The notes beneath the pieces are model-generated. The model saw nothing but the letters and a program-made list of their open reading frames with translations, did not search any database and was not told where the DNA came from. Shown piece by piece: positions 6,999-13,453 of a DNA stretch of 13,453 bases (its first letter is position 1; every line of letters starts with the position of its first letter). The position numbers were made by a program, and so were the translations under genes. Origin of the DNA: Lachnospiraceae bacterium (GTDB lineage: Bacteria; Bacillota; Clostridia; Lachnospirales; Lachnospiraceae); contig DNAD01000329.1 of NCBI GenBank assembly GCA_003484785.1, forward strand, positions 1,849-15,301, in the 5' to 3' direction.

Positions 6999-9290
6999 TC
7001 ACTCCTCGTAATCTTTATCATAATCCGATGCGCTGAAATATCTTCCTGCCCTTCTCAAAAGCCTTCTAACGTCTTTTTTGCCGGGTTCCCGGGCACAGCC
7101 TCTCGATGACTTTCCGTCGTCATCATCATCGTCATCGTCATCATCCTCATCGTCATCATCGTCATCGTCGTCTTCTTCGTCTTCTACATCCTCTGCTTCA
7201 TCCACATCGTCATCCTCGTCCTCATCATCATAACGATCACCGAAGCCGCTGTAAAAGTCATTCATATCTTCGAACCTGTTACGCATACGCTTCCTTCTTT
7301 TTTTCCTGCGCTTCTTTTCTTCCTCTTCCAGCTCTTCCATAAATCCTCTGATCAGCCTTGCAAAATAAAAAGGTCCAAACGCTTTTTTACTTTCTTTACT
7401 CATATCCGTCTCGCTCCCTTCAAATAATTCTTCAACCAACTCTAAATCATATTCCAACTCTTCAGGTACTCCGCCATTCACAAACATACCGGCATGTTTC
7501 CATGAAACGACGCGCACATTCACAAGCCGGCCATTTTTACGAACAGGCTTTATAGTATATCTTTTACCTTTCACATATCCCCGGGCTATGCTATGGACAT
7601 CCACCTTGCCCGTCCCGTTCAGGGGAAGCTCTTTGCAGATCACTGCCATTGAAGGCAGATTGGTATCCTTTATCCTGTTCTCCTTAACGAATATCCGGAA
7701 AAGCATATCCTCCACCAGAGCCCTTTTGCTTCCTGTACCGCGATCTTCGCCGGAGGCCTGCGCAAACTGGATATAAAGCACCGGTATCGTATCATGGAGC
7801 TGCTTATTATATTCCGGAACCAGGCCGCAGGCGGCCACATCCGGTTCCGATGACACCACAGTCTCAATGAGGCCGGCATCAAATCTGATCCCTTCATTGT
7901 TGACAAAGAACTTGTTCATACGCCCGATGATCCTGAGGCTTTCATCCTCTGAAACCTCAACGAGATCATAGGTATTTAAGTAGCTTTCGCCGTCGATATC
8001 CGTAAGCTCAAAGAAGCTTTGTCCATTCAGTTTCCCGCTGCTGACGGAAGGCGAGGATACGCATAACACGCCGATGCGTTCTCCGTCCGAAAGCTCGTAA
8101 TACTTTTCCTCATCCTCGTCAAAGATCTTTACGCTGACACCTGACAGAGGCCTGCCGATAGAATCCGTGAAACAATCGGCATCTGCAAGAGTGACCGCAC
8201 CGGCCGTTTCCGTCATACCGTATCCGACCAGAATACTGCCTTTACTGCCGCATTCTTTGAGGAAATCGCAGTATCTGCGCTTTGCATCCGGTGAAACGTA
8301 GGACCCGCCCAGAAATACCAGCTCAAGACTTGAAAGATCAGGTCGCGGCGATACCTCCTCCATCAGTTCAAACAGATCCTTTACCGCAAACAGAATCGTA
8401 ACCCTGTAATCCCTGACAGCCCGGAGCATCTTTCTCTCCCCTGCACCTTCAGGCATCAGCACCACGCTTCCTCCGTAGCCGAGAGGCAGATGCAGCATAT
8501 CACAGGCTCCGTACGCAGAACACAGCTCCAGACAAAGAATGGACACTACATTCTCAAGCTCGTCAAACCGTTTATCCCTGAGGAGCCTTGCTGCCGATTC
8601 ATTGAAACCTCTGTCGGATATCGGCACCGGCTTATGTATGCCCATAGTGGTTCCGGACGTATGGAAAATAACGGCGTCCTCTGCCGGCTTCTCCGTCCCG
8701 AAATCTATATCATGATCCGGGTACTTGTCGAGCAGCTCGTCCATGAAGAGCACGCCCTCTATTTTTTTCAGCCTGTTAAAACTGCTGTTCTCATTCAGCG
8801 GATCGTGAAGAACGATCACGTTTCTGATACCCAGTCTGTCCCTGCTTTCCCATATATACTGAAGTCTGCTGCGTGTCAGCTTACGGTCTGTAAGAACAAG
8901 ATCCGTGATACCCTCTTTAATGATCATCTGATCCCATCTCTTGCGATCCATAATGTCAAGCTCATGCAGCATCGAAACAGAGGCTCCCGTCATATTCAGC
9001 CCGTAAAAAGAAAAAACGGATTCACTGTCTCTGTCCGAGAAAAAGCCGGCACGGGAATGATCTGTCTCCGTTATTCCGAGAGCCGAAAACACCCCGGCAT
9101 ACCGATCCCAGGCATCAAACATCTCACGATAGGAGATCCTTACACCGTCAGATATAAGGGCGATCGAATCCAGCCTTTCCTCGCTGAACGTGTTAAGCTC
9201 CTTTATAAACTTCCAGAGCTTCTGTTTTGTGATAGTCCCGCTTTTCAGACGCCGCTTAAGCTTTTCGGGCAGTTCCGTTCTCAGGCTCAT
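6999..9290 (-). CDS. ANL-superfamily adenylate-forming enzyme with Asp-rich C-terminal tail, paralogue 2
   Basis: This 763-residue AMP-binding enzyme carries TSGTTMGIHKPV (from residue 211), YGMTE (357-361), NTYDL, IGRMNKFF and GTGKVD with catalytic Lys562. It therefore looks competent for adenylation and shares the odd phosphate loop of its downstream paralogue. After residue about 600 comes an extension: a KKRRKKRRKR block (659-668), an almost uninterrupted Asp/Glu stretch (688-725, encoded by 7116-7229), then a basic segment near DVRRLLRRAGR and an acidic end. I prefer the ATG at 9290 because AAAGGA lies 7 nt upstream; the in-frame ATG at 9296 is almost against it and would add two residues. 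The gene is preceded by a 51-residue basic ORF and a strong hairpin. It is probably cytoplasmic. Substrate and acceptor are unknown; a fatty or aromatic acid is possible. Confidence 0.85.
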   Translation of the reverse strand: MSLRTELPEKLKRRLKSGTITKQKLWKFIKELNTFSEERLDSIALISDGVRISYREMFDAWDRYAGVFSALGITETDHSRAGFFSDRDSESVFSFYGLNMTGASVSMLHELDIMDRKRWDQMIIKEGITDLVLTDRKLTRSRLQYIWESRDRLGIRNVIVLHDPLNENSSFNRLKKIEGVLFMDELLDKYPDHDIDFGTEKPAEDAVIFHTSGTTMGIHKPVPISDRGFNESAARLLRDKRFDELENVVSILCLELCSAYGACDMLHLPLGYGGSVVLMPEGAGERKMLRAVRDYRVTILFAVKDLFELMEEVSPRPDLSSLELVFLGGSYVSPDAKRRYCDFLKECGSKGSILVGYGMTETAGAVTLADADCFTDSIGRPLSGVSVKIFDEDEEKYYELSDGERIGVLCVSSPSVSSGKLNGQSFFELTDIDGESYLNTYDLVEVSEDESLRIIGRMNKFFVNNEGIRFDAGLIETVVSSEPDVAACGLVPEYNKQLHDTIPVLYIQFAQASGEDRGTGSKRALVEDMLFRIFVKENRIKDTNLPSMAVICKELPLNGTGKVDVHSIARGYVKGKRYTIKPVRKNGRLVNVRVVSWKHAGMFVNGGVPEELEYDLELVEELFEGSETDMSKESKKAFGPFYFARLIRGFMEELEEEEKKRRKKRRKRMRNRFEDMNDFYSGFGDRYDDEDEDDDVDEAEDVEDEEDDDDDDDDEDDDDDDDDDDGKSSRGCAREPGKKDVRRLLRRAGRYFSASDYDKDYEE
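7116..7229 (-). repeat. GAT/GAC trinucleotide tract encoding a poly-Asp tail
   Basis: Thirty-eight consecutive codons are nearly all GAT, GAC or GAA/GAG, giving runs of ten and eight Asp broken by Glu. The tract is microsatellite-like, so its length could vary by slippage in steps of whole codons without loss of frame. Confidence 0.85.
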
Positions 9291-9317
9291 ATTCATATCC
9301 TTTCTTCAAGGGAAATT

Positions 9318-9342
9318 GGGGGAACGCATTATACGTTCCCCC
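9318..9342 (-). terminator. Perfect 9-bp hairpin between the basic ORF and the adenylating enzyme
   Basis: GGGGGAACG (9318-9326) and CGTTCCCCC (9334-9342) form a perfect 9-bp stem with a 7-nt loop. It lies 14 nt after the stop of the 51-residue ORF and 27 nt before the next start. Read in the gene direction it is followed by AATTTCCC, not a long T run, so it would be at best a partial terminator. It may instead block 3' decay. Either way it would favour expression of the genes before it over those after it. Confidence 0.55.
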
Positions 9343-9356
9343 TTAGATTCTGAAAA

Positions 9357-9512
9357 TTATCTGCGAGCCATTGCCTTCACGCCCTTAAGCAGGGGCTTCA
9401 GAGCTTTACGTCTGCGGTTCTTGCGACGTACCTTTGCGATAGGCTTGATTGCGATTGTGCAACCCCTTGCGATTTTCCTTGCCTTCCTGGCTTTCTTTCC
9501 GATTTTTCTCAT
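9357..9512 (-). CDS. Small, extremely basic protein, 51 residues
   Basis: An ATG at 9512 preceded by AAAAGGAGG (rc of 9523-9530, GGAGG 10 nt away) opens a 51-codon frame ending in TAA at 9357-9359. The product has 23 Lys/Arg and no acidic residue, with one cysteine (18). It starts MRKIGKKARKARKIARG, has a TIAIKPIAK hydrophobic middle, then VRRKNRRRKALKPLLKGVK and ends MARR. The pattern suggests two basic, possibly amphipathic helices around a short hydrophobic segment. It starts 19 nt after the esterase stop and is followed by a strong hairpin. No family is recognised. It is similar in size and charge, not clearly in sequence, to the 52-residue ORF before the other adenylating enzyme. Possible roles are electrostatic partner of the poly-Asp tail, histone-like protein, cationic leaderless bacteriocin-like peptide, or substrate for acylation; none is shown. 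Confidence 0.7.
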   Translation of the reverse strand: MRKIGKKARKARKIARGCTIAIKPIAKVRRKNRRRKALKPLLKGVKAMARR

Positions 9513-9531
9513 TTCCTGTTATCCTCCTTTT

Positions 9532-10701
9532 TTATGATTGAGATTTGTTATTACCTGCTTCAGTTTTCTTTTTCCTGTTTCGTTTGGGTTTTTTTTCGGC
9601 TTCCGATTCCTCTTCGGGCTTTTCAGGCTCCGCTGCCGTCTCCCCGACCTTATCGGGCTCTGCCGCTGCCGCTTCTTCGGGCTTTTCGGGCTCTGCTGCT
9701 GCCGTCTCTTCGGGCTTTTCAGATTCCGGCGCTGTTTCTTCTTCAGGCGTTACCTTTTCCCCGACCGCCTGCTCCTCAAACCAGGCAAGCATTTTCTGAA
9801 TGGCATCCTCGCTTTTTTCATGATAAGGATATATGCTTACAAACGAATGCCCAAGGTTTTTATCTCCATAATATAAAAGGTGAGTTTTCTTTCCCTGCCT
9901 CTTTAAAGCATCATGGAACATCAGTGTATAATTGTTCAGGAAATCTCCGCGGCTTGTGATCAGATAGGCCGGAGGCAGATTATCAATGATCTCCGGGTTC
10001 TCGGGATTCATATATTTAATGAACTCGGTGCTTTCCTCCATCTTCCCGAAAAACATTGCCGACAGAAGATATCCTATGAGATCCTTTTTACGGGTATAGA
10101 ACATACCGGATATCAGTCCGACAGCCTTAAAGATCATTTTGGAAGGCTCATAGCCAATGGCCTTCTGCAGCTTTTCCGAATACTTCATTGCCGTCACATA
10201 AGTTGCAAGATATGCACCGGCACTCTCTGCTATAAGATATATTCTGGAAAAATCAACATTATAACTTACAAGCTCCCTGCCGATCAGATCCATTCCGGCG
10301 CACACATCATCCAGCTGCTGTGCACAGTTGGCCCTTGGAGCCAACCTGTACTCTACCGAAAATACCAGATATCCGTGCCCGGCGAGGGCTCTGTTAAAAT
10401 CACGGGTTATCTTTCTGTCTCCCTCAACCAGCCCGCCGCCGTGGATCGTTACTATAACAGGCATCTCTTTATCCTTCTCGACCTCAGGCTTAAAAATATC
10501 CGCGGCAAGAGGATCCTCCTGACGATTCAGGTAAGTTTGATTCAGTATCTCCTCCACATTGTAGGGAAACTGAGGTTTTGCGTCTTCCGTCTCAGTTTTT
10601 TCCATCCCGGGATTGCTTTTAGTACCATACAGGTTTTTCATGGTCTTCTCAAGCAAACCATCTCGAATTGTTTTGGCAACGAAAGAGCCTCTTCTCTTCA
10701 T
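9532..10701 (-). CDS. HSL-type alpha/beta hydrolase (esterase) with Glu/Pro/Ala repeat tail
   Basis: This 389-residue protein has the HSL-family alpha/beta hydrolase domain over residues about 45-310. The oxyanion loop is HGGG (87-90). The nucleophile elbow is AESAG with Ser160, where the first Gly of the usual GxSxG is Ala. The probable acid is Asp253 in SRGDFLNN and the base is His285 in LGHSF. It is a paralogue of the 306-residue esterase at the other end of the cluster. Residues 313-389 are a low-complexity tail built from repeats like EKPEETAAAEPEKPEEAA, then a basic end EKKPKRNRKKK. The start ATG has GGGAGG about 6 nt upstream, and an extended -10 promoter lies some 55 bp further up, so this is the first gene of the cluster. 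No signal peptide is seen, so it is probably cytoplasmic. Substrate is unknown. Confidence 0.85.
   Translation of the reverse strand: MKRRGSFVAKTIRDGLLEKTMKNLYGTKSNPGMEKTETEDAKPQFPYNVEEILNQTYLNRQEDPLAADIFKPEVEKDKEMPVIVTIHGGGLVEGDRKITRDFNRALAGHGYLVFSVEYRLAPRANCAQQLDDVCAGMDLIGRELVSYNVDFSRIYLIAESAGAYLATYVTAMKYSEKLQKAIGYEPSKMIFKAVGLISGMFYTRKKDLIGYLLSAMFFGKMEESTEFIKYMNPENPEIIDNLPPAYLITSRGDFLNNYTLMFHDALKRQGKKTHLLYYGDKNLGHSFVSIYPYHEKSEDAIQKMLAWFEEQAVGEKVTPEEETAPESEKPEETAAAEPEKPEEAAAAEPDKVGETAAEPEKPEEESEAEKKPKRNRKKKTEAGNNKSQS
9601..9745 (-). repeat. Imperfect tandem repeat encoding the Glu/Pro/Ala/Lys esterase tail
   Basis: A unit of about 30-36 bp containing TCTTCGGGCTTTTCAGG (plus strand) followed by GCTGCTGCCG-like sequence recurs about four times with substitutions. 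It encodes variants of EKPEE(T/A)AAAEP. It accounts for the acidic tail missing from the shorter paralogue. Confidence 0.7.
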
Positions 10702-10756
10702 GCAATACCTCCCTGTTTTTATAGACGATCATTGCTGCAGCGTTACCCTTAATGCT

Positions 10757-10765
10757 ATTATAGCA
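10757..10765 (-). promoter_or_regulatory. Extended -10 promoter for the esterase/ligase cluster
   Basis: On the minus strand TGCTATAAT (rc of 10757-10765) is a perfect -10 box with the TGn extension, located 56 bp before the esterase start. No good -35 is visible, which extended -10 promoters tolerate. It lies in the only gap between mntP and the cluster. Confidence 0.6.
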
Positions 10766-10790
10766 AAAGGAGAACAACCTGGCTATATGA

Positions 10791-10799
10791 ATTATAGCA
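10791..10799 (-). promoter_or_regulatory. Second TGCTATAAT element, overlapping the mntP stop
   Basis: The same nonamer occurs 34 bp further upstream and includes the mntP stop codon (TAA at 10792-10794). The identity extends over about 11 bp. It could be a second start site or the second half of a regulatory repeat, or a coincidence of A/T-rich sequence. Confidence 0.35.
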
Positions 10800-11370
10800 A
10801 ATATGTTATCAGCGAATGGAATCCAATGATCAATAATATGACCCCGCCCATGATGCCGGATCCTTTTCTGTAACGATCTCCGAAGGCACTGCCCGCAGCG
10901 ACCCCCGCCATGGATATCAAACAGGTGACGGCTCCGATGATGATGACTGCAAGGATCACGTTGACAAGCCTTCCGGAATCAACGATCTCTACCGGTACGG
11001 CCACAAAGGTGATGCCGACGGCCAGCGCATCGATACTGGTGGCAACGGCCATCAGAAACATTGTTTTTATGTCAAACCCCGGGGATACTTCTTCACCGGG
11101 CCCGAGCGCCTCCCTGATCATATTGCCGCCGATCAGGGAAAGCAGGATAAAGGCAACCCACGGGGCAGCGTAGCTTATGGCCCGCTCAAAGCCGGATCCA
11201 GCCAGATAGCCTGCTAAAGGCATTGCTGCCTGAAAGGCTCCGAACCAGATGCCGCACAAAAGATATTCTTTTATTGTGGCTTTACCGGATGCCAGGCCTT
11301 TGCATACAGACACCGCAAAGGCATCCATTGCAAGCCCCACGGATAAAAGCAGCACTTCAAACAATCCCAT
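10792..11370 (-). CDS. mntP: Manganese efflux pump MntP
   Basis: This 192-residue membrane protein has six hydrophobic segments and the MntP internal repeat. LAMDAFAVSV in the first half carries Asp16, and ATSIDALAVGI in the second half carries Asp114; the family uses such acidic residues for Mn(II) export from the cytoplasm. I place the start at the ATG at 11370, because GGAGGG (rc of 11379-11384) lies 8 nt upstream and the protein then opens with the usual MGLFEVLLL. A frame extension to 11406 would overlap the glutaminase gene and has no RBS. The gap to glsA is only 19 nt, so there is no room for a local yybP-ykoY manganese riboswitch, and expression is probably as part of the glsA transcript. 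Confidence 0.92.
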   Translation of the reverse strand: MGLFEVLLLSVGLAMDAFAVSVCKGLASGKATIKEYLLCGIWFGAFQAAMPLAGYLAGSGFERAISYAAPWVAFILLSLIGGNMIREALGPGEEVSPGFDIKTMFLMAVATSIDALAVGITFVAVPVEIVDSGRLVNVILAVIIIGAVTCLISMAGVAAGSAFGDRYRKGSGIMGGVILLIIGFHSLITYLL

Positions 11371-11389
11371 GGGTCTGTCCCTCCATCCG

Positions 11390-12361
11390 TTATTTCGTAT
11401 ACTCAAACACGTGGAGCCTCAGTCTGTGGGAAATGTGTTCCATGGCCTTTACGGCGGCAACGCTGTTGCCAAACTGATCCAGTGCAGGGCCGTAGAGCCC
11501 GATCCCGTAAGGACCTTTTACCGCGCACATCAGTCCCCCTCCGACTCCGCTCTTTGCGGGGATCCCTACCCTGACACCGAATTCACCGGAAAAATCATAC
11601 ATTCCACAGGTGAACATAATGCTCATGACGGTACGAACATATCCGGGAGCCATCCAGTGCTTTTTATTGAAGGGATTCACTCCCCCGTTGCCCAGTATTA
11701 TACCAAGCCCCGCCAGTGACCTGGCCGTGACGGAAAGGGAACACATCCTGAAGTAAAGATCCAGGGTACGGTCAGGGTCGGCCTGAAGGACACCCTTGCT
11801 TTTCAGAAGGTAAGCAATGGCCCGGTTTCGGTCTCCTGTTTCGCTTTCGCTTTTATAAACCGCCTCATCCAGACAGATATCGGGATCCATGCAAAGCTCA
11901 CGGGAAAACCGAAGCATGTCCTCAAAGCTGAATTCCTCAGCAAGGAGGCTGACCGTCTGAATGGCGCCCGCATTGATCATGGGATTAAAGGGAAGGTTGC
12001 TTCTGGTATCAAGCTTAAGGATCGAATTGAACGCATCCCCGGAGGGCTCCATCATCACATGGGAAAAGGTGTCATTGAACCCTCTGTATTTCAGGCTGAC
12101 CGAAAGATTTATAACCTTGGATATGGACTGAATGGTGAAGCGGGTGTCCACATCTCCAAAGGAGAGGTTATTTCCCTGGGAGTCCAGGGCAAAGATCCCG
12201 AAAGCGGCGGGATCCGCCTTGGCAAGCTCCGGGATGTAATCGGCGCATTTGCCCTCAGCCGCTACCTTCAGTCCGTTTTCATAGGCTTCCATGAATACCT
12301 GTTTTACATCCTCTTTATTCGGGTTTTTGATCTTTCCGCGCTCATAGGTGTTGTAAAGCAT
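11390..12361 (-). CDS. glsA: Glutaminase A
   Basis: This 323-residue enzyme of the serine-dependent, beta-lactamase-fold glutaminase family hydrolyses L-glutamine to glutamate and ammonia (EC 3.5.1.2) in the cytoplasm. The catalytic Ser-x-x-Lys is seen in QSISKV (Ser79, Lys82). Other landmarks are MEPSGDAFNSI, NPMINAGAI and AKSGVGGG near the C-terminus. Length is normal for the short bacterial form without extra domains. The ATG at 12361 has AAGGAG 8 nt upstream. It lies 38 bp after the threonine-aldolase-like gene and 19 nt before mntP, suggesting one transcription unit. In some gut bacteria glutaminase contributes to acid tolerance, but nothing here shows that role. Confidence 0.95.
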   Translation of the reverse strand: MLYNTYERGKIKNPNKEDVKQVFMEAYENGLKVAAEGKCADYIPELAKADPAAFGIFALDSQGNNLSFGDVDTRFTIQSISKVINLSVSLKYRGFNDTFSHVMMEPSGDAFNSILKLDTRSNLPFNPMINAGAIQTVSLLAEEFSFEDMLRFSRELCMDPDICLDEAVYKSESETGDRNRAIAYLLKSKGVLQADPDRTLDLYFRMCSLSVTARSLAGLGIILGNGGVNPFNKKHWMAPGYVRTVMSIMFTCGMYDFSGEFGVRVGIPAKSGVGGGLMCAVKGPYGIGLYGPALDQFGNSVAAVKAMEHISHRLRLHVFEYTK

Positions 12362-12399
12362 ATTTCTGTCTCCTTTCCTTCTTCCGGTTTAAATCTGTA

Positions 12400-13446
12400 T
12401 CAATAAGGAACTGTTTTTTCCTCCAGTGCTTCGTTAAGTACCGCCAGATCCTCCTCTGTCGTTGACCAGCCTGTCGCAAATCTCACTACCGTATGATCAT
12501 CATCGAATTTTTCCCAGAAGCTGAATGAAACCTTTTTCTTAAGCTGCTCCATCCGGTCATTCCTGAGAATGACAAACTGCTGATTGGTGGGCGACTGGAT
12601 AAATAAAGGGATGCCATGGGTAATGAATATCTCCTTCATCTGCTCCGCCATGGAGATCGCGTGCCTGCAGATGTCAAAGTAAAGGTCATCCGTAAAAAGA
12701 GCATCAAATTGTACTCCGATAAGCCTCCCTTTTGCAAGCAGCGCCCCTCTTCTTTTCACTGAGGTCAGAAAATGAGCCGGCCTGTTCCCCCTTGTGAAAA
12801 CAACCGCCTCGCCGCATAAAGCGCCAACCTTGGTGCCGCCTATGTAAAAAACATCGCACAGGCGGGCGATATCCTGAAGTGTCAGATCCGACTCCCTGCT
12901 CATAAGACCGTATCCCAGGCGGGCACCGTCCATAAAAAGCGGAATGTCATATCTGCGGCACAGCCCGGAGAGCATTTCCAGCTCCTTCTTCGTATAGATA
13001 GTCCCGTATTCTGTCGGGTGGGAGATGTAAACCATGCCCGGGAAGGTCATGTGCTCATGATTTTCATCCGAAAAGAAGCCCTCAAGATATGCGCTCAATA
13101 CCGCAGGCTCTATCCTGCCCTCCTTTTGTGGAACAAGAAGAACCTCATGGCCCGTGTACTCTATCGCTCCTGCTTCATGGCAGCTAACATGGCCTGTCTT
13201 TGCCGCAACCACACCTTCGTAATCGGAAAGCATCGTAGAAATAACGACCGCGTTCGTCTGCGTCCCCCCTGCCAGAAATTCGACCTCGGCATTCTTAACG
13301 CCGGTCAGCTCCCGGATTTTCTCTTTCGCGCTCTCGCAGTACTTATCCGCCCCATACCCCGGAAGACTCTCCATATTCGTTTCCGTTAATCGCTTGAGTA
13401 CCTCGGGATGCGCTCCTGCAATATAATCACTCTCAAAAGATACCAT
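12400..13446 (-). CDS. Threonine aldolase family PLP enzyme (low-specificity L-threonine aldolase-like)
   Basis: This 348-residue fold-type I PLP enzyme of the threonine aldolase/beta-eliminating lyase family probably cleaves L-threonine or L-allo-threonine to glycine and acetaldehyde. Seen are SFESDYIAGAHPEVL at the N-terminus, PGYGADKYCESA, GGTQTN (60-65, cofactor phosphate side), His90 in SCHEAGA, DGARLGYG with Asp173 and Arg176, and GGTKVGALCGEA with the Schiff-base Lys206. The ATG at 13446 gives the normal family N-terminus, but only 7 nt of upstream sequence are in the window (AAAAAAG on the coding strand). The RBS therefore cannot be judged fully and the frame stays open upstream. Related enzymes include beta-eliminating lyases and phenylserine aldolases, so exact specificity is uncertain. 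It is the first visible gene of the ltaE-like/glsA/mntP run. Confidence 0.88.
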   Translation of the reverse strand: MVSFESDYIAGAHPEVLKRLTETNMESLPGYGADKYCESAKEKIRELTGVKNAEVEFLAGGTQTNAVVISTMLSDYEGVVAAKTGHVSCHEAGAIEYTGHEVLLVPQKEGRIEPAVLSAYLEGFFSDENHEHMTFPGMVYISHPTEYGTIYTKKELEMLSGLCRRYDIPLFMDGARLGYGLMSRESDLTLQDIARLCDVFYIGGTKVGALCGEAVVFTRGNRPAHFLTSVKRRGALLAKGRLIGVQFDALFTDDLYFDICRHAISMAEQMKEIFITHGIPLFIQSPTNQQFVILRNDRMEQLKKKVSFSFWEKFDDDHTVVRFATGWSTTEEDLAVLNEALEEKTVPY

Positions 13447-13453
13447 CTTTTTT

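Noticed and set aside
7106-7342. Plus-strand frame rich in His and Arg
   Set aside because: It is only the complement of the GAT/GAC tract and has no RBS.
8490-9353. 287-codon plus-strand open frame opposite the poly-Asp-tailed adenylating enzyme
   Set aside because: It is antisense to a gene with clear ANL motifs, has no recognisable domain, and similar antisense frames occur across the other genes.
9601-9745. Repeats in the esterase tail considered as a CRISPR-like array
   Set aside because: The units are degenerate, in frame with the coding sequence, and have no unique spacers.
9913-10752. 279-codon plus-strand open frame opposite the long esterase
   Set aside because: It is antisense to a well-supported hydrolase, spans the intergenic promoter, and shows no family features.
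11371-11406. N-terminal extension of mntP to 11406
   Set aside because: It overlaps the glsA 3' end, lacks an RBS, and adds residues not typical of MntP; the ATG at 11370 has a good site.

Overview
The window looks like a chromosomal segment of a Clostridia member, most likely Lachnospiraceae. The base composition is moderate. Pointers are a clostripain-type protease with a Gly/Ser-rich, membrane-anchored N-terminus, a one-step meso-diaminopimelate dehydrogenase, and strong AGGAGG-like ribosome binding sites. Placement rests on gene content read by eye, not on a search. Every gene I can support is on the minus strand, so the region is read right to left.

Right block (13453 to about 10792): a PLP-dependent threonine-aldolase-like enzyme, glutaminase GlsA and manganese exporter MntP, closely spaced and probably co-transcribed. 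This is ordinary metabolic and ion-homeostasis content.

Central block (10765 to 2169): this is the unusual part. An extended -10 promoter just after mntP precedes eight tightly packed genes. They are a long HSL-type esterase with a Glu/Pro/Ala-rich tail, a 51-residue extremely basic protein, an ANL-superfamily adenylate-forming enzyme with a poly-Asp tail, a 52-residue basic protein, a second ANL paralogue with a basic tail, a GPH-family transporter, a second HSL-type esterase, and a 44-residue orphan ORF. Three of these are too short for ordinary gene calling but have good ribosome binding sites. Esterase and adenylating enzyme both occur twice, and a small basic protein immediately precedes each adenylating enzyme. 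Stop and start codons are separated by 3 nt or overlap by 4 nt at two junctions. I propose that the block activates a carboxylic acid with ATP, hydrolyses or trims esters, and moves a product across the membrane. The small basic proteins could be partners, scaffolds or acyl acceptors. The substrate cannot be read from the sequence.

Left block (2191 to 1): a -35/-10 promoter with 17-bp spacing, embedded at the end of the 44-residue ORF, drives meso-diaminopimelate dehydrogenase (ddh) through a leader containing a hairpin. After ddh comes a 166-bp gap with inverted repeats, then a clostripain-family (C11) cysteine peptidase that runs off the left edge. No tRNA, rRNA, CRISPR array, insertion sequence or phage gene was recognised.
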